From positions 26,167-90,166 of the forward strand of contig SVOJ01000010.1 of assembly GCA_015066385.1 (NCBI GenBank): a stretch of 64,000 bases of DNA. The letters run 5' to 3'. The position numbers were made by a program, and so were the translations under genes. This document shows positions 1 to 10,025 of this stretch, one piece after another (the first letter of the stretch is position 1; each line of letters opens with the position of its first letter). The notes beneath the pieces are model-generated. The model was not told the DNA's origin and did not search any database. It worked only from the letters and a program-made list of their open reading frames with translations. This DNA comes from Oscillospiraceae bacterium (GTDB taxonomy: Bacteria; Bacillota; Clostridia; Oscillospirales; Acutalibacteraceae).

Positions 1-777
1 AAGGTCAAGCTCCTCAACAGTCATCTCAAGGGTCTGTTTGTTGCCGGTTTCGTCCTTAACAACCATAATCTCTGCATTGCTTGCCTCGTCGGACAAATTA
101 ACGAAGAGATTGAGATGTTCGTTGAGAATCTTGGCTGCGAACGATACTGCATCTTTTGCAGAAATAGTTCCGTTGGTCCACACTTCGAGAGAAAGTTTGT
201 CGTAGTCGGTGATGTTGCCGACACGAGTATTCTCGACAATGTAGTTAACACGCTGCACGGGCGTGTAGATGGAGTCAATTGCAATCACACCGATGGGCGG
301 TTCAAGCATAGCCTTATTGCGGTCAGCAGAAACATAGCCTCTGCCCGCATCAGCAGTAAGCTCCATGCGCACATGTGCATCGCTGTTGAGAGTAGCAATA
401 TGCTGTTCGGGATTGAGGATTTCAACCTCGGAATCAGCTTGAATATCGCCTGCTGTAATTTCGCCTGCGCCGTTGCAATCAATATACATGGTCTTGGGAC
501 CGTTTCCGTAGATCTTCAGGATAACACCTTTCAGATTCAGAACGATTTCCGTCATGTCTTCCTTTACGCCTTCGATGGTGCTGAATTCATGCAGCACACC
601 GTCAACCTTAACGGAAGTGATTGCATAGCCCTGCAGGGACGAAAGCAATACGCGACGAAGACTGTTGCCCAGAGTTGTGCCGTAGCCTCTTTCCAGGGGT
701 TCAAGTACAAACTTGCCGTAAATGCCGTCTGCACTCAGATCAACAGTTTCAATTTTGGGCTTCTCAATACCTATCAT
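1..777 (-). CDS. rpoA: RNA polymerase alpha subunit, 3' end outside window
   Basis: This is the first 259 codons of the alpha subunit, which assembles the RNA polymerase core and contacts promoters and activators. The translation begins [18 protein letters not shown] and contains [23 protein letters not shown], the highly conserved alpha N-terminal dimerisation segment. The visible part covers the N-terminal domain and the start of the linker; the C-terminal domain lies left of position 1. The start at 777 follows an AGGAGG site. It is the last visible gene of the ribosomal super-operon, 81 bases after rpsD, and rplQ would be expected next, beyond the window. Confidence 0.97.
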   Translation of the reverse strand, partial: MIGIEKPKIETVDLSADGIYGKFVLEPLERGYGTTLGNSLRRVLLSSLQGYAITSVKVDGVLHEFSTIEGVKEDMTEIVLNLKGVILKIYGNGPKTMYIDCNGAGEITAGDIQADSEVEILNPEQHIATLNSDAHVRMELTADAGRGYVSADRNKAMLEPPIGVIAIDSIYTPVQRVNYIVENTRVGNITDYDKLSLEVWTNGTISAKDAVSFAAKILNEHLNLFVNLSDEASNAEIMVVKDETGNKQTLEMTVEELDL

Positions 778-858
778 TCAAAACCCTCCTAAAAGTAATC
801 AGGCCAAAGCCTGTGGGAAATACTGAAAATGTATTTCCCGGCAAAGGTATATCGAATC

Positions 859-1485
859 TTACTTCGAATAGAACTCAACGATCAGGTGCTCTTCAACGGG
901 GCACAGGATCTGTTCACGTTCGGGAAGATTGACGACTTTTGCAGAACGGTTTTCGCCGTCAGATTCCAGCCATGCGGGAACAGGACGGGAAGCATTTGCT
1001 TCAAAAATAGCAACAAACTTGTCGCTTTCAAGGCTCTTGTTACGGACGGAGATCACTTCGCCTGCTCTGCAAAGGTAGGACGGGATGTCCACACGCTTGC
1101 CGTTAACGCAGAAATGACCATGGGTAACAAGCTGTCTGGCTTCTGCACGGGAGTTTGCCCAACCGAGCAGATAAACGACGTTATCAAGACGGCTTTCGCA
1201 AACCTTGAGAAGGTTTTCACCGGTCATGCCGGGCATCTTAACTGCCATTTCATAATATTTGCTGAACTGCACTTCATTGACACCGTAGTATCTTCTTGCA
1301 GTCTGCTTTGCACGAAGCTGAGTGCCGTATTCGGACTGCTTTTTGCGGCTCTGGCCATGCTGGCCGGGAGCGTATGCACGGCGTTCAATGGCGCACTTAT
1401 TGGTGTAGCATCTGTCGCCCTTCAAAAAGAGCTTCTTGCCTTCGCGGCGGCACAATTTACATACCGCGCCGGTATATCTTGCCAT
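859..1485 (-). CDS. rpsD: 30S ribosomal protein S4
   Basis: This 208-residue primary 16S rRNA binding protein organises the 5' domain of the 30S subunit. The N-terminus [16 protein letters not shown] carries four cysteines (C9, C12, C26, C31), so this is the zinc-binding form of S4. An S4 RNA-binding domain follows at about residues 95-160 ([27 protein letters not shown]). Length is normal. It sits between rpsK and rpoA, the usual alpha-operon order. In many bacteria S4 represses this operon; no S4 target structure was identified here. Confidence 0.98.
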   Translation of the reverse strand: MARYTGAVCKLCRREGKKLFLKGDRCYTNKCAIERRAYAPGQHGQSRKKQSEYGTQLRAKQTARRYYGVNEVQFSKYYEMAVKMPGMTGENLLKVCESRLDNVVYLLGWANSRAEARQLVTHGHFCVNGKRVDIPSYLCRAGEVISVRNKSLESDKFVAIFEANASRPVPAWLESDGENRSAKVVNLPEREQILCPVEEHLIVEFYSK

Positions 1486-1503
1486 ATCTGTGACACCTCC
1501 TGA

Positions 1504-1908
1504 TTATACACGTCTTCTTTTGGGCGGACGGCAGCCGTTGTGGGGGATGGGTGTAACATCCTTGATCATGCTGACGTCGAGGCCTGCAGTCTGAAGTGCT
1601 CTGATAGCAGCTTCACGTCCCTGGCCGGGGCCCTTGACATAAACTTCAACAGTCTTCATACCGTGCTCAATGGCAGCCTTAGCAGCGGTTTCAGCAGCGG
1701 TCTGTGCAGCGAAGGGAGTGCTCTTTCTGGAGCCTCTGAAGCCCATTTCGCCTGCGCTTGCCCAAGAAACAGCATTGCCCTGGGTATCGGTAATGGTGAC
1801 GATGGTGTTGTTGAAGGTGGATTGAATATGAGCTGCACCACGGTCAATATTCTTGCGCTCGCGGCGTTTGCGGGTTGCGCCTTTCTTGGCGACGGCTTTG
1901 GTAGCCAT
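1504..1908 (-). CDS. rpsK: 30S ribosomal protein S11
   Basis: S11 is 134 residues and forms part of the 30S platform near the mRNA exit. The protein contains [18 protein letters not shown] and ends in the arginine/proline-rich tail [15 protein letters not shown], both hallmarks of S11. The basic N-terminal extension [19 protein letters not shown] is typical for Firmicutes. It lies 12 bases downstream of rpsM and 18 bases upstream of rpsD in the alpha part of the operon. Confidence 0.98.
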   Translation of the reverse strand: MATKAVAKKGATRKRRERKNIDRGAAHIQSTFNNTIVTITDTQGNAVSWASAGEMGFRGSRKSTPFAAQTAAETAAKAAIEHGMKTVEVYVKGPGQGREAAIRALQTAGLDVSMIKDVTPIPHNGCRPPKRRRV

Positions 1909-1920
1909 ACTGTATCCTCC

Positions 1921-2289
1921 TTATTTCTTCTTGTTAGCGATTGTCTTCTTCGGGCCCTTACGAGTACGGGCATTCGTCTTGGAACGCTGACCTCTTACGG
2001 GCAGGCCTTTACGATGACGGACACCGCGATAGCAGCCGATTTCGATCAATCTCTTGATTTCAAGTGCGGTTTCTCTGCGAAGATCACCTTCGACCTTAAC
2101 ATTGTGGTCGATGTATTCACGCAGTTTGGAAACGTCGTCTTCGGTAAGATCACGAACTCTGATGTCGGGATCTACTCCGGTTTCTTTAAGAATGTCGCTT
2201 GCGGTTTTACGACCGATGCCATAGATGTAAGTGAGACCGATTTCGATTCTCTTATCTCTGGGAAGGTCTACGCCTGAAATACGCGCCAT
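1921..2289 (-). CDS. rpsM: 30S ribosomal protein S13
   Basis: This 122-residue head protein of the 30S subunit contacts the P-site tRNA and the 50S subunit through bridge B1. The start [19 protein letters not shown] and the segment [28 protein letters not shown] are diagnostic. The lysine-rich C-terminus (ANKKK) is expected. Gene order rpmJ-rpsM-rpsK-rpsD is the conserved alpha-operon arrangement. Confidence 0.98.
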   Translation of the reverse strand: MARISGVDLPRDKRIEIGLTYIYGIGRKTASDILKETGVDPDIRVRDLTEDDVSKLREYIDHNVKVEGDLRRETALEIKRLIEIGCYRGVRHRKGLPVRGQRSKTNARTRKGPKKTIANKKK

Positions 2290-2333
2290 TTGTCAGTTGC
2301 ACCTCCATTTAGGTTTTTACACAGGGTCTATTT

Positions 2334-2447
2334 TTAGCCCTGGCGCTGCTTATGCTTGGGGTTTTCACAGATAACCATGATTTTGCCCTTGCGCTTGATA
2401 ACTTTGCACTTCTCGCACATTTTCTTGACAGAAGGTCTGACTTTCAT
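2334..2447 (-). CDS. rpmJ: 50S ribosomal protein L36
   Basis: This 37-residue ORF, read directly from the sequence, begins [21 protein letters not shown] and ends NPKHKQRQG. It has the zinc ligands C11, C14, C27 and H32 of the zinc-type L36. It is preceded by AGGAGG and lies between infA and rpsM, the standard place for rpmJ. L36 binds helices of domain V/VI rRNA in the 50S subunit. Confidence 0.97.
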   Translation of the reverse strand: MKVRPSVKKMCEKCKVIKRKGKIMVICENPKHKQRQG

Positions 2448-2469
2448 TGTGTTACCTCCTAATTTTTCC

Positions 2470-2688
2470 TTATTTGGAACGCCATGTAATGCGGCCTCTG
2501 GTAAGGTCGTAGGGCGATAACTCGACCGTTACCTTATCACCGGGAAGAATACGGATGTAGTTCATACGCAGTTTACCGGAGATATGGGCCAGAATCTGCT
2601 TACCGTTTTCCAGTTCAACCTGGAAGGTAGCATTCGGGAGAGCTTCTACAACGATCCCCTCAATTTCAATGTTATCCTGTTTAGACAT
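2470..2688 (-). CDS. infA: Translation initiation factor IF-1
   Basis: IF-1 is a 72-residue OB-fold protein that binds the 30S A site during initiation. The protein begins [22 protein letters not shown] and contains [25 protein letters not shown], the typical IF-1 C-terminal signature. It lies between map and rpmJ as in most Firmicutes. The KOW-domain gene that some Clostridia carry between map and infA is absent; the gap is only 50 bases. Confidence 0.98.
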   Translation of the reverse strand: MSKQDNIEIEGIVVEALPNATFQVELENGKQILAHISGKLRMNYIRILPGDKVTVELSPYDLTRGRITWRSK

Positions 2689-2738
2689 TCACTTTACCTC
2701 CAATTTGTTATGGCTTGCGAGCGATACCTTTGTCGGTG

Positions 2739-3491
2739 TCACGGCTGTGTCAGAATCAGACAGTCGCCTTTTGTGACAGCGACGGTATGTTCAAAGTGAG
2801 CAGACAGTTTACCGTCTGCGGTAACGACCGTCCAGTCGTTATCCAGAACTTTTACGTCATGCGTTCCCTCGTTGATCATCGGTTCGATCGCTAAAGTCAT
2901 GCCGGGGAACAGGCGGGCACCGCGGTTGGGTGCACCGTAATTGGGGACCGACGGGTCTTCATGGAGTTTGGTGCCGATGCCGTGTCCCGTGTAGGAACGA
3001 ACAACACCGTAACCTCTTGCCGTACAATACTCATAAATCGCAGCGCCGATATCACCGAGTCTGCCGCCAGCAACACACTTTGTAAGCCCTATATAAAGTG
3101 CTTCTCTTGTTGTGTCGCACAGCCGCTGCGCTTGGGGAGAAATCTTCCCGCAAGCGAAAGTGGCGGCATTGTCGCCGTGATAGCCCTGGTAAACAGCACC
3201 AAGATCTATGCTGACGATATCGCCTTCGCGAATAATGTGTTTTTTGTCCGGAATACCGTGAATGACCTCGTTATTGACGGATATGCAGCAGGTAGCAGGG
3301 AAACCGTTATAATTCAGGAAATTCGGCTTTGCGTTCTGACTGACGATGTAGTCATACGCGATCTTATCGATCTCAGCCGTTGTAATTCCGGGTTGGACGG
3401 CCTCCCCCGCAATTTTCAGTGCCGTGGCGGAAATTCTTCCTGCCTCACGCATAAGTTCAATTTCTTTTTGCGATTTCAGCACAATACCCAT
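2739..3491 (-). CDS. map: Type I methionine aminopeptidase
   Basis: This 250-residue cytoplasmic enzyme removes the N-terminal methionine from nascent proteins whose second residue is small. The pita-bread metallopeptidase motifs are visible: two aspartate ligands in SIDLGAVYQGYHGDNAATF, the histidine in GHGIGTKLHEDP, and glutamates in AIEPMINEGT and HFEHTVAV. There is no N-terminal zinc-finger extension. It follows adk by 3 bases and precedes infA, the conserved secY-adk-map-infA order. Confidence 0.97.
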   Translation of the reverse strand: MGIVLKSQKEIELMREAGRISATALKIAGEAVQPGITTAEIDKIAYDYIVSQNAKPNFLNYNGFPATCCISVNNEVIHGIPDKKHIIREGDIVSIDLGAVYQGYHGDNAATFACGKISPQAQRLCDTTREALYIGLTKCVAGGRLGDIGAAIYEYCTARGYGVVRSYTGHGIGTKLHEDPSVPNYGAPNRGARLFPGMTLAIEPMINEGTHDVKVLDNDWTVVTADGKLSAHFEHTVAVTKGDCLILTQP

Positions 3492-3494
3492 TGC

Positions 3495-4127
3495 TTATTC
3501 CTCCACCGCTTTCAGGGTCAGAGCAGTCGTATCAGCGACTTCTTCCTGTCCCTCTACCATGCGAAGGATACCCTTCTTTGCATAGTAATCCTTGAGCGGT
3601 TCTGTTTCGGCGTGGTAGATCTTCAATCGTTCAAGAACTGTTTCGGGTTCGTCGTCCTTACGGATGATGAGAGATTCCGAGCAGTTGTTGCATACGCCGT
3701 CCACAGCGGGTTTCTTGTACTCGATGTGGTAAGTAGCACCGCACTTCGGACAGACACGTCTGCCGGACATACGGGCAACGATGCGTTCATCTGCAACTTC
3801 GATGTCGATTACCTTGTCGATCGCGATGCCCATTTCGTCAAGCGCTTCGGCCTGCGGAATGGTTCTCGGAAAACCGTCAAGAATGAAACCGTTTGCACAG
3901 TCGTCAGAAACGAGTCTGTCACGGATGATACCGATAACGACTTCATCGGGAACGAGCTGGCCGGCTTCTATAAAAGATTTCGCCTTGAGCCCCATAGGGG
4001 TCCCGGTGCGAAGAGCCTCGCGGATGATATTACCCGTCGAGATGGTCGGAATCGCAAGCTTTTCAGCTACGATCTCAGCCTGTGTGCCTTTGCCTGCACC
4101 GGGGGCGCCGAGGAAAATTATTTTCAT
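3495..4127 (-). CDS. adk: Adenylate kinase
   Basis: This enzyme converts ATP + AMP to 2 ADP and is 210 residues long. The P-loop GAPGAGKGTQ lies at the N-terminus, DGFPRTIPQAEAL is the NMP-binding signature, and the lid carries four cysteines (CPKCG and CNNC), so this is the zinc-containing long form common in Gram-positives. An earlier in-frame ATG at 4145 would start inside secY. The ATG at 4127 follows an AAGGAGA site and matches the family start (MKIIFLGAPG), so it was chosen. It is co-transcribed with secY and map. Confidence 0.97.
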   Translation of the reverse strand: MKIIFLGAPGAGKGTQAEIVAEKLAIPTISTGNIIREALRTGTPMGLKAKSFIEAGQLVPDEVVIGIIRDRLVSDDCANGFILDGFPRTIPQAEALDEMGIAIDKVIDIEVADERIVARMSGRRVCPKCGATYHIEYKKPAVDGVCNNCSESLIIRKDDEPETVLERLKIYHAETEPLKDYYAKKGILRMVEGQEEVADTTALTLKAVEE

Positions 4128-4137
4128 ACGCGTCTCC

Positions 4138-5463
4138 TTAATCAAGGAAGCCCTTGTAGTGACGCATCATCATCTGGCTTTCGAGCTGTCTTACGGTTTC
4201 AAGAGCAACACCGACAAGAATGATGATCGAAGTACCGCCGATGGATACGTTGACCGGGAATTCTGCCAAAGTGGTGATGTCTGTGAAGAGAACCGGGTAA
4301 AGAGCTACGACACTGAGAAGCAGTGCGCCCAGAAGGATGAGTTTGGAAAGAACTTTTGCGATATAGTCCGCAGTGGGACGACCGGTACGGATACCGGGGA
4401 TGACACCGCTGTTCTTTGCGAGGTTGTTTGCCATTTCAATCGGATTGTACTGAATCGATGCATAGAAGTATGCAAAGAAGATGATCAACAGGAAGTAGAT
4501 CACTGCGTACACCGGAGAAGTGTTATGGAACCAACCGAAGAACATCTGACCGAAGCCGTCTTCCTTGAGTTTGCTTTCAACAAACATTTCAATGGTGGGA
4601 GGCAGGGACAGAATAGAGCTTGCGAAGATGACCGGAAGAACACCGGAAAGGTTGACCTTCAGCGGGATATTCGAGCTCTGGCCGCCGTACATCTTACGGC
4701 CGACAACTCTCTTGGCATACTGAATGGGGATTCTGCGTTCTGCGCCGTCCATCCAGCAGATGAAAACGATCATGCCGAGAAGAGAGATGAAAGCGATCGG
4801 AACGATCAGATAGTACCACGAACCCTGCTGATAAGCAGTCATGATCAACTGATAGAGGATCGTGGGGATACGGGATACGATGCCTGCGAACAGGATCAGG
4901 GAGATACCGTTGCCGATACCCTTGTTGTTGATCTGTTCACCCAGCCACATGACAACGGTGCTGCCGGCGGTCAGTGTCAGAATAACGACAAGACCCTGGA
5001 AGACAGCGGCAAAACCGGTGTAGGGGTTGCCTGCATGGTCAGTGGTAAGCATTGTACCGGAACTCCAGATGTATACGAAGAAAGCGATACTCTGGAGAAG
5101 AGCAAGACCGACAGTGACATAACGAGTGATAACACCCATCTTCTTGCGGCCTTCTTCACCCTCTTTGGCAAGATTGCCGAGGGCAGGAATAGCTACGGTG
5201 AGAAGCTCAATAATAATGGAAGCATTGATGTAGGGAGTAATACCCAGAGCGAACAAGCGTCCATAGTTAAAAGCATCACCGGTCAGCATGGTAAGGTAGC
5301 TGATGAACGTACCTTCAGCACCCGCTGCAAGTCCTTCGGTAATATCGACGAACGGAACGGGAACCGCACAACCGAGTCTGAACAGGAAGAGAATGAAAAT
5401 CGTATAGATGATCTTCTTACGCAGATCCGGGATTTTCCATGCGTTGATAACTGTTTTTAACAT
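4138..5463 (-). CDS. secY: Protein translocase subunit SecY
   Basis: SecY is the 441-residue channel protein of the Sec translocon, with about ten membrane helices. Family motifs include TPYINASIIIELLT in the second helix region, YAKRVVGRKMYGGQSSNIPLKVNLSGVLPVIFA in the large cytoplasmic loop, and GIRTGRPTADYIAKVL near the C-terminus. It follows rplO in the spc portion and precedes adk. It is needed for export of the signal-peptide proteins encoded later in the window. Confidence 0.98.
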   Translation of the reverse strand: MLKTVINAWKIPDLRKKIIYTIFILFLFRLGCAVPVPFVDITEGLAAGAEGTFISYLTMLTGDAFNYGRLFALGITPYINASIIIELLTVAIPALGNLAKEGEEGRKKMGVITRYVTVGLALLQSIAFFVYIWSSGTMLTTDHAGNPYTGFAAVFQGLVVILTLTAGSTVVMWLGEQINNKGIGNGISLILFAGIVSRIPTILYQLIMTAYQQGSWYYLIVPIAFISLLGMIVFICWMDGAERRIPIQYAKRVVGRKMYGGQSSNIPLKVNLSGVLPVIFASSILSLPPTIEMFVESKLKEDGFGQMFFGWFHNTSPVYAVIYFLLIIFFAYFYASIQYNPIEMANNLAKNSGVIPGIRTGRPTADYIAKVLSKLILLGALLLSVVALYPVLFTDITTLAEFPVNVSIGGTSIIILVGVALETVRQLESQMMMRHYKGFLD

Positions 5464-5514
5464 TCGTTGACACGCTCCTTCTTTTTCCGTTTAGAATTTA
5501 AGATTGAGATGCAC

Positions 5515-5958
5515 TCAGATAACTTCGGCAGTGCCGCCTGCTGCTTCAATCTTTTCCTTTGCGGATTTGGAGAACGCATTGGCCTTAACAGTGAACTTCT
5601 TGGTCAGTTCGCCGTGGCCGAGAACTTTGATGCCGTCAAGTTCTTTCTTGACAAGGCCGCTGTTCAGCAGAGCCTCGGTATCGATGACGGCGCCGTTTTC
5701 GAAAACTTCTTCCAGGGAAGCAAGGTTCACAATAGCGATTTCCTTAGCGAAAATGTTGTTGAAACCTCTCTTGGGAAGTCTTCTCTGGAGGGGCATCTGG
5801 CCGCCTTCGAAGCCGGGATTCATACCGCGGCCGGCTCTTGCCTTCTGACCCTTGTGACCCTTACCGGCGGTTTTTCCCTGACCGGATGCGGGACCTCTGC
5901 CTATACGCTTTACCGGAACGTTGGAACCGGGAGCAGGCGATAACTCGTGCAATTTCAT
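5515..5958 (-). CDS. rplO: 50S ribosomal protein L15
   Basis: This 147-residue late-assembly protein of the 50S subunit begins [38 protein letters not shown], the glycine/lysine-rich L15 N-terminus that penetrates the rRNA core. The segment [18 protein letters not shown] is also diagnostic. It lies between rpmD and secY as usual. Confidence 0.98.
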   Translation of the reverse strand: MKLHELSPAPGSNVPVKRIGRGPASGQGKTAGKGHKGQKARAGRGMNPGFEGGQMPLQRRLPKRGFNNIFAKEIAIVNLASLEEVFENGAVIDTEALLNSGLVKKELDGIKVLGHGELTKKFTVKANAFSKSAKEKIEAAGGTAEVI

Positions 5959-5979
5959 AATAAGTCGTCCTTTCTGCTC

Positions 5980-6159
5980 TTACGCTTCAGTAACCTCGAG
6001 AAGGAAACCGATCTTATGAATTTTACCTCTGGTCTGTGCGTTATCGGGCTGAACGGTTACGTCGCCGATCTTGCGAAGACCGAGAGAGTTAGCGGTGGCA
6101 ATCTGGTCCTTTTTAGTGCCGATCAGGCTCTTTGCGAGCTTAATTTTGATTTCTGCCAT
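5980..6159 (-). CDS. rpmD: 50S ribosomal protein L30
   Basis: This 59-codon ORF was read directly between rpsE and rplO. It begins [19 protein letters not shown] and contains [21 protein letters not shown], a clear L30 sequence. It has a good ribosome binding site (AGGAG) ahead of 6159 and normal length. Confidence 0.97.
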   Translation of the reverse strand: MAEIKIKLAKSLIGTKKDQIATANSLGLRKIGDVTVQPDNAQTRGKIHKIGFLLEVTEA

Positions 6160-6172
6160 GACTGCACACTCC

Positions 6173-6685
6173 TTAACCTAAAATTTCGCTTACGGACTTG
6201 CCTCTGGTAGCTGCAACATCTTCTGCGTTGCGAAGCTGCATAAGTCCGTTGAGAGTTGCTCTGACGACGTTGCAGGGATTGTTCGAACGAAGAGCCTTCG
6301 TACGGATATCCTTGATACCGACCGTCTCAACAACGGCACGAACCGGGCCGCCGGCGATAACACCGGTACCGGGGGCAGCGGGCTTCATAAGAACGACGCC
6401 TGCGCCGAACTTGCCGATGACTTCGTGCGGAATGGTTGTACCCTTGAGTGCAACCTTAGTCAAATTCTTCTTTGCATCTTCGATGCCCTTGCGGATAGCA
6501 TCCGGAACTTCGTTGGATTTACCGAGACCGAAGCCGATGGTGCCTTTGCCGTCGCCTACGACTACGAGAGCCGAGAACTTCATGACACGGCCGCCCTTAA
6601 CGGTTTTGGAAACACGGTTGATAGCGACAACTCTTTCGATGTATTCGCTGTTGTTTTCTCTGTTCTGAGAATCAAATCTGGCCAA
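6173..6685 (-). CDS. rpsE: 30S ribosomal protein S5
   Basis: S5 is 170 residues and contributes to decoding fidelity and mRNA unwinding at the entry site. The N-terminal S5 dsRBD-like domain shows [29 protein letters not shown], followed by [17 protein letters not shown]. The C-terminal domain has [29 protein letters not shown]. It lies between rplR and rpmD in the spc portion. Confidence 0.98.
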   Translation of the reverse strand: MARFDSQNRENNSEYIERVVAINRVSKTVKGGRVMKFSALVVVGDGKGTIGFGLGKSNEVPDAIRKGIEDAKKNLTKVALKGTTIPHEVIGKFGAGVVLMKPAAPGTGVIAGGPVRAVVETVGIKDIRTKALRSNNPCNVVRATLNGLMQLRNAEDVAATRGKSVSEILG

Positions 6686-6704
6686 AATTGTTTCCTCCTT
6701 CTCG

Positions 6705-7064
6705 TTAGAACTTCAGGCCGCCCTCGCGGGCGCCTTCGGCCAAGCCTTGTACACGGCCGTGATAGATGTAACCGCCGCGGTCAAATACGCATTCTTCAAT
6801 GCCATTTGCAACGGCTCTTTCTGCAAGCAGTTTGCCAACCTTCTTGGCGGCATCGATGTTTCCGCCGTATTCAGCGAAATCCTTCTCGACGGTGGAAGCA
6901 GCGGCGAGAGTGACACCCTTATCGTCATCGATAAGCTGCGCATAGATATGCTTCAGGGAGCGGAAAACATTCAGACGGGGACAAGCAGCTGTGCCGTGGA
7001 TCTTACCGCGGACTCTCTTATGGCGCTGCTGTCTTGCCTTAGCAGTATTAGGTCTGTTTACCAT
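6705..7064 (-). CDS. rplR: 50S ribosomal protein L18
   Basis: L18 is the 119-residue 5S rRNA binding protein. The basic N-terminus ([31 protein letters not shown]) and the C-terminal [27 protein letters not shown] are typical. It follows rplF by 18 bases and precedes rpsE, the usual spc order. L5, also encoded in this operon, binds the same 5S rRNA. Confidence 0.98.
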   Translation of the reverse strand: MVNRPNTAKARQQRHKRVRGKIHGTAACPRLNVFRSLKHIYAQLIDDDKGVTLAAASTVEKDFAEYGGNIDAAKKVGKLLAERAVANGIEECVFDRGGYIYHGRVQGLAEGAREGGLKF

Positions 7065-7082
7065 ATTCGTTCACTCCTTATC

Positions 7083-7628
7083 TTATTTACCGCCCTTACC
7101 GGACTTGCCTTCCTTGCGGCGTACGACTTCATCGACATACTTGATGCCTTTGCCCTTGTAGGGTTCGGGCGGACGAACCGCACGAATCTCACAAGCGAAC
7201 TGGCCGACGACCTGCTTGTCAGAACCGGAAACGACGATCTTATTCGGAGCGGGTACTTCGATGGTTACGCCTTCGGGCGGATCCATCTTCACCGTGTGGG
7301 AATAGCCGACGGTCAGAACGATGCTCTTGCCATCCATTGCGGCACGGTAACCGACACCGACAATTTCAAGTTCCTTTTTGAAGCCTGTGCTGACGCCTTC
7401 GACCATATTGCTGATGAGGGTACGAGTGAGGCCGTGCAGAGCTCTGTTTTCCTTTTCGTCGTTGGGACGGGAAACAGTGATAACACCGGCATCAAGCTCG
7501 ATGCTCATGTTGCTGTTGAAAGTTCCGGAAAGAGTACCCTTGGGACCTTTAACGGTGACTGCGCTGCCGTCGATGGTGACGTCAACACCTGCCGGAACTG
7601 TAATAGGCTTTCTGCCAATACGAGACAT
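7083..7628 (-). CDS. rplF: 50S ribosomal protein L6
   Basis: This 181-residue protein sits near the GTPase centre of the 50S subunit. It begins [17 protein letters not shown], and the second L6 domain contains the signature [28 protein letters not shown]. Length and gene order (rpsH-rplF-rplR) are normal. Confidence 0.98.
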   Translation of the reverse strand: MSRIGRKPITVPAGVDVTIDGSAVTVKGPKGTLSGTFNSNMSIELDAGVITVSRPNDEKENRALHGLTRTLISNMVEGVSTGFKKELEIVGVGYRAAMDGKSIVLTVGYSHTVKMDPPEGVTIEVPAPNKIVVSGSDKQVVGQFACEIRAVRPPEPYKGKGIKYVDEVVRRKEGKSGKGGK

Positions 7629-7642
7629 CCCTTTGTACCTCC

Positions 7643-8041
7643 TTACCAGACATATGCAAGGACTTCGCCGCCGATGTTGGCTTTGCGAGCATCCTTATCG
7701 GTCATAATACCCTTGGATGTGGAGAGGATTGCAATGCCGAGACCTTTCATGACTTTCGGCATATTCTCTACATCGGAATAAATACGCAGGCCGGGCTTGG
7801 AAACTCTGCGTATACCCATGAGAACCTGGGATTTGTTGGGACCGTACTTGAGAGCGATTTCGATAACGCCCTGTTTACCGTCGTCAACAACTTTAAAACT
7901 CTTAATGTATCCCTCGTCAACAAGAATCTGGGCGATAGCCTTCTTCATATTGGATGCGGGGACGGACACCGTGTCGTGCTTAGCAGAATTTGCGTTTCTG
8001 ATTCTGGTAAGCATATCAGCGATGGGATCGGTAATCTGCAT
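7643..8041 (-). CDS. rpsH: 30S ribosomal protein S8
   Basis: S8 is a 132-residue primary rRNA-binding protein of the 30S central domain. The start [17 protein letters not shown] and the C-terminal [33 protein letters not shown] are diagnostic. In enterobacteria S8 represses the spc operon by binding at the rplX-rplE junction. No such site was assigned here. Confidence 0.98.
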   Translation of the reverse strand: MQITDPIADMLTRIRNANSAKHDTVSVPASNMKKAIAQILVDEGYIKSFKVVDDGKQGVIEIALKYGPNKSQVLMGIRRVSKPGLRIYSDVENMPKVMKGLGIAILSTSKGIMTDKDARKANIGGEVLAYVW

Positions 8042-8071
8042 GCCGTAAACCTCCTTTACTTAAAGCTATAA

Positions 8072-8257
8072 TTACCAGCTTGCTTTCTTAACACCGGGAA
8101 TCTGGCCTGCATGAGCCAGTTCTCTGAAGCAGATACGGCATACACCATACTTACGAAGGTAAGCGTGGGGTCTTCCGCAGATCTTGCATCTGTTATAAGC
8201 TCTTGTCGAATACTTCGCGGGTCTTGCCTGACTGACTTTTTTAGATGTCTTTGCCAT
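8072..8257 (-). CDS. rpsZ: 30S ribosomal protein S14, zinc-binding type Z
   Basis: This short 61-residue S14 has two CxxC pairs ([20 protein letters not shown]), which define the zinc-binding type Z form. It ends IPGVKKASW as expected. Its place between rplE and rpsH is standard. The long zinc-free form of S14 would be a paralogue elsewhere, if present. Confidence 0.98.
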   Translation of the reverse strand: MAKTSKKVSQARPAKYSTRAYNRCKICGRPHAYLRKYGVCRICFRELAHAGQIPGVKKASW

Positions 8258-8271
8258 TATCTTTCCCCTCC

Positions 8272-8811
8272 TTATTTAGCAAACGGAGCGCCCATGAGAG
8301 CAAGAAGTTCTCTGGCTTCTTCGTCTGTCTGTGCGGTAGTGACGATGCAGATGTCCATACCGCGGACTTTGTCGATCTTATCGTAGTCGATTTCGGGGAA
8401 AATCAGCTGTTCCTTGATACCGACAGCATAGTTGCCTCTGCCGTCGAAGGAGTTGGGGTTGATCCCTCTGAAGTCACGCACTCTCGGAAGAGCGAGGTTG
8501 AAGAATCTGTCGAGGAACTCGTACATCTTTTCGCCTCTGAGCGTAACCTTAACACCGTTGGGCATACCTTCACGAAGCTTGAAGTTAGCGACGGACTTCT
8601 TTGCCAGACAGACAACGGGTTTCTGACCGGTGATCTGTGCGATATCGCCGCAGATGGCATCGAGAGCCTTCGGATTTTCACGGGCTTCGCCGCAGCCGAC
8701 GTTGACAACGATCTTGTCAATCTTCGGAATCTGCATAACGCTCTTGTAGTTGAATTTCTTCATGAGAGCCGGAGCGACGTCGGCTTTGTACATTTCTTTA
8801 AGTCTTGCCAT
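8272..8811 (-). CDS. rplE: 50S ribosomal protein L5
   Basis: L5 is 179 residues, binds 5S rRNA and forms bridge B1b with S13. The protein begins [39 protein letters not shown] and contains [37 protein letters not shown], the core L5 signature. Length is normal. Confidence 0.98.
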   Translation of the reverse strand: MARLKEMYKADVAPALMKKFNYKSVMQIPKIDKIVVNVGCGEARENPKALDAICGDIAQITGQKPVVCLAKKSVANFKLREGMPNGVKVTLRGEKMYEFLDRFFNLALPRVRDFRGINPNSFDGRGNYAVGIKEQLIFPEIDYDKIDKVRGMDICIVTTAQTDEEARELLALMGAPFAK

Positions 8812-8829
8812 TGTTATCGTCCTCCCTCA

Positions 8830-9150
8830 TTAAAACTGTGCGCTGCACTTTTTGCAGACGCGAACTTTGTTGCCCTTGGAATCGATCTGATGACCGACTC
8901 TGACAGCCTTGCCGCACTTGGGGCAAACAAGCTGAACCTTGTCTGCGTAGAGAGCACTTTCAGCCTCGATACGGCCGCCTGCTTCACCCATTCTGCGGGG
9001 CTTCACATGCTTGGTGACAATGTTGATACCTTCAACAATGACCTTGCCTTCGGAGGGGCTGACCTGCAGAACCTTGCCGGTCTTGCCTCTGTCTTTGCCG
9101 TTGATAACCATAACGGTATCGCCGGTCTTAACATGAACTTTATTACTCAT
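8830..9150 (-). CDS. rplX: 50S ribosomal protein L24
   Basis: This 106-residue assembly-initiator protein has a KOW motif (HVKTGDTVMVINGKDRGKTGKVLQV). Its C-terminal half contains two CxxC pairs (CPKCGKAV and CKKCSAQF), a zinc-ribbon L24 variant that is frequent in Clostridia. It lies between rplN and rplE. Confidence 0.97.
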   Translation of the reverse strand: MSNKVHVKTGDTVMVINGKDRGKTGKVLQVSPSEGKVIVEGINIVTKHVKPRRMGEAGGRIEAESALYADKVQLVCPKCGKAVRVGHQIDSKGNKVRVCKKCSAQF

Positions 9151-9164
9151 TGCGCACCTCCGAA

Positions 9165-9533
9165 TTAAAGTACTTCGGGAGCGAGGGAGAGAATCTTGGT
9201 GTATTCGTGATCACGAAGTTCTCTTGCCACAGGCCCAAAAATACGGGTACCCTTGGGGTTCTTGTCAGCCTGGATAATAACGGCTGCATTTTCATCAAAG
9301 CGGATATAGGTTCCGTCGTCTCTGCGGACACCCTTTGCGGAGCGAACGATGACTGCCTTCACGACATCACCCTTTTTCACAACGCCGCCGGGAGTAGCCT
9401 TTTTAACAGAAGCGACTACAACGTCACCGATATTGGCATATTTTCTGCCGGTACCGCCGAGTACGCGGATGCACATAAGCTCCTTAGCACCGGTGTTATC
9501 GGCGACTTTGAGTAAAGTCTGTTGCTGAATCAT
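9165..9533 (-). CDS. rplN: 50S ribosomal protein L14
   Basis: This is a 122-residue protein at the 30S-50S interface. It starts [27 protein letters not shown] and includes [18 protein letters not shown] and [28 protein letters not shown], all standard L14 segments. It follows rpsQ by 14 bases. Confidence 0.98.
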   Translation of the reverse strand: MIQQQTLLKVADNTGAKELMCIRVLGGTGRKYANIGDVVVASVKKATPGGVVKKGDVVKAVIVRSAKGVRRDDGTYIRFDENAAVIIQADKNPKGTRIFGPVARELRDHEYTKILSLAPEVL

Positions 9534-9547
9534 AATGTGCCTCCTTC

Positions 9548-9802
9548 TTATTTAGCTTTTTCGATGATTTCAACCACACGCCATCTCTTATCTTTGGAGA
9601 GGGGTCTGGTTTCCATCAGAAGAACACGGTCACCGATACCGCATTCGTTGTTTTCGTCGTGTGCCTTAAGATTGATGGTACGGTTAACGATCTTCTTGTA
9701 AAGAGGATGGCGAACCTTATCTTGAACAGCGACAACAACTGTCTTGTCCATTTTGTCGCTCTTAACAATACCGACGCGGGTTTTTCTCAAATTACGTTCC
9801 AT
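9548..9802 (-). CDS. rpsQ: 30S ribosomal protein S17
   Basis: S17 is an 84-residue OB-fold protein of the 30S body. [26 protein letters not shown] and [19 protein letters not shown] are the usual family segments, and the C-terminus reads [17 protein letters not shown]. It lies between rpmC and rplN. Confidence 0.98.
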   Translation of the reverse strand: MERNLRKTRVGIVKSDKMDKTVVVAVQDKVRHPLYKKIVNRTINLKAHDENNECGIGDRVLLMETRPLSKDKRWRVVEIIEKAK

Positions 9803-9821
9803 TTATGCTTCCTCCCTTGAC

Positions 9822-10025
9822 TCAGGCATCCTTGCCGTGCAGTTCGATGTCGCGCTTAACCGTAAGGATACGGGCGATATCTTTCTTGACGGCGCTGATG
9901 CGCATCGGGTTGTCAAGCTGGTTGATGGCTTGCTGGAAGCGCAGATTGAAAAGCTCTTCCTTCAGTTTAAGGAGTTCAGCGTCCATCGCTTCGATGGTCA
10001 TTGCTCTGATTTCACTGGCTTTCAT
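9822..10025 (-). CDS. rpmC: 50S ribosomal protein L29
   Basis: L29 is a 67-residue helical hairpin at the peptide exit tunnel, part of the docking site for SRP and trigger factor. The sequence [31 protein letters not shown] is typical. Its ATG overlaps the rplP stop codon by four bases, which suggests translational coupling. Confidence 0.98.
   Translation of the reverse strand: MKASEIRAMTIEAMDAELLKLKEELFNLRFQQAINQLDNPMRISAVKKDIARILTVKRDIELHGKDA

Noticed and set aside
2961..5460. Long open frames antisense to map, adk and secY
   Set aside because: They mirror well-supported conserved genes on the minus strand and encode no recognisable family.
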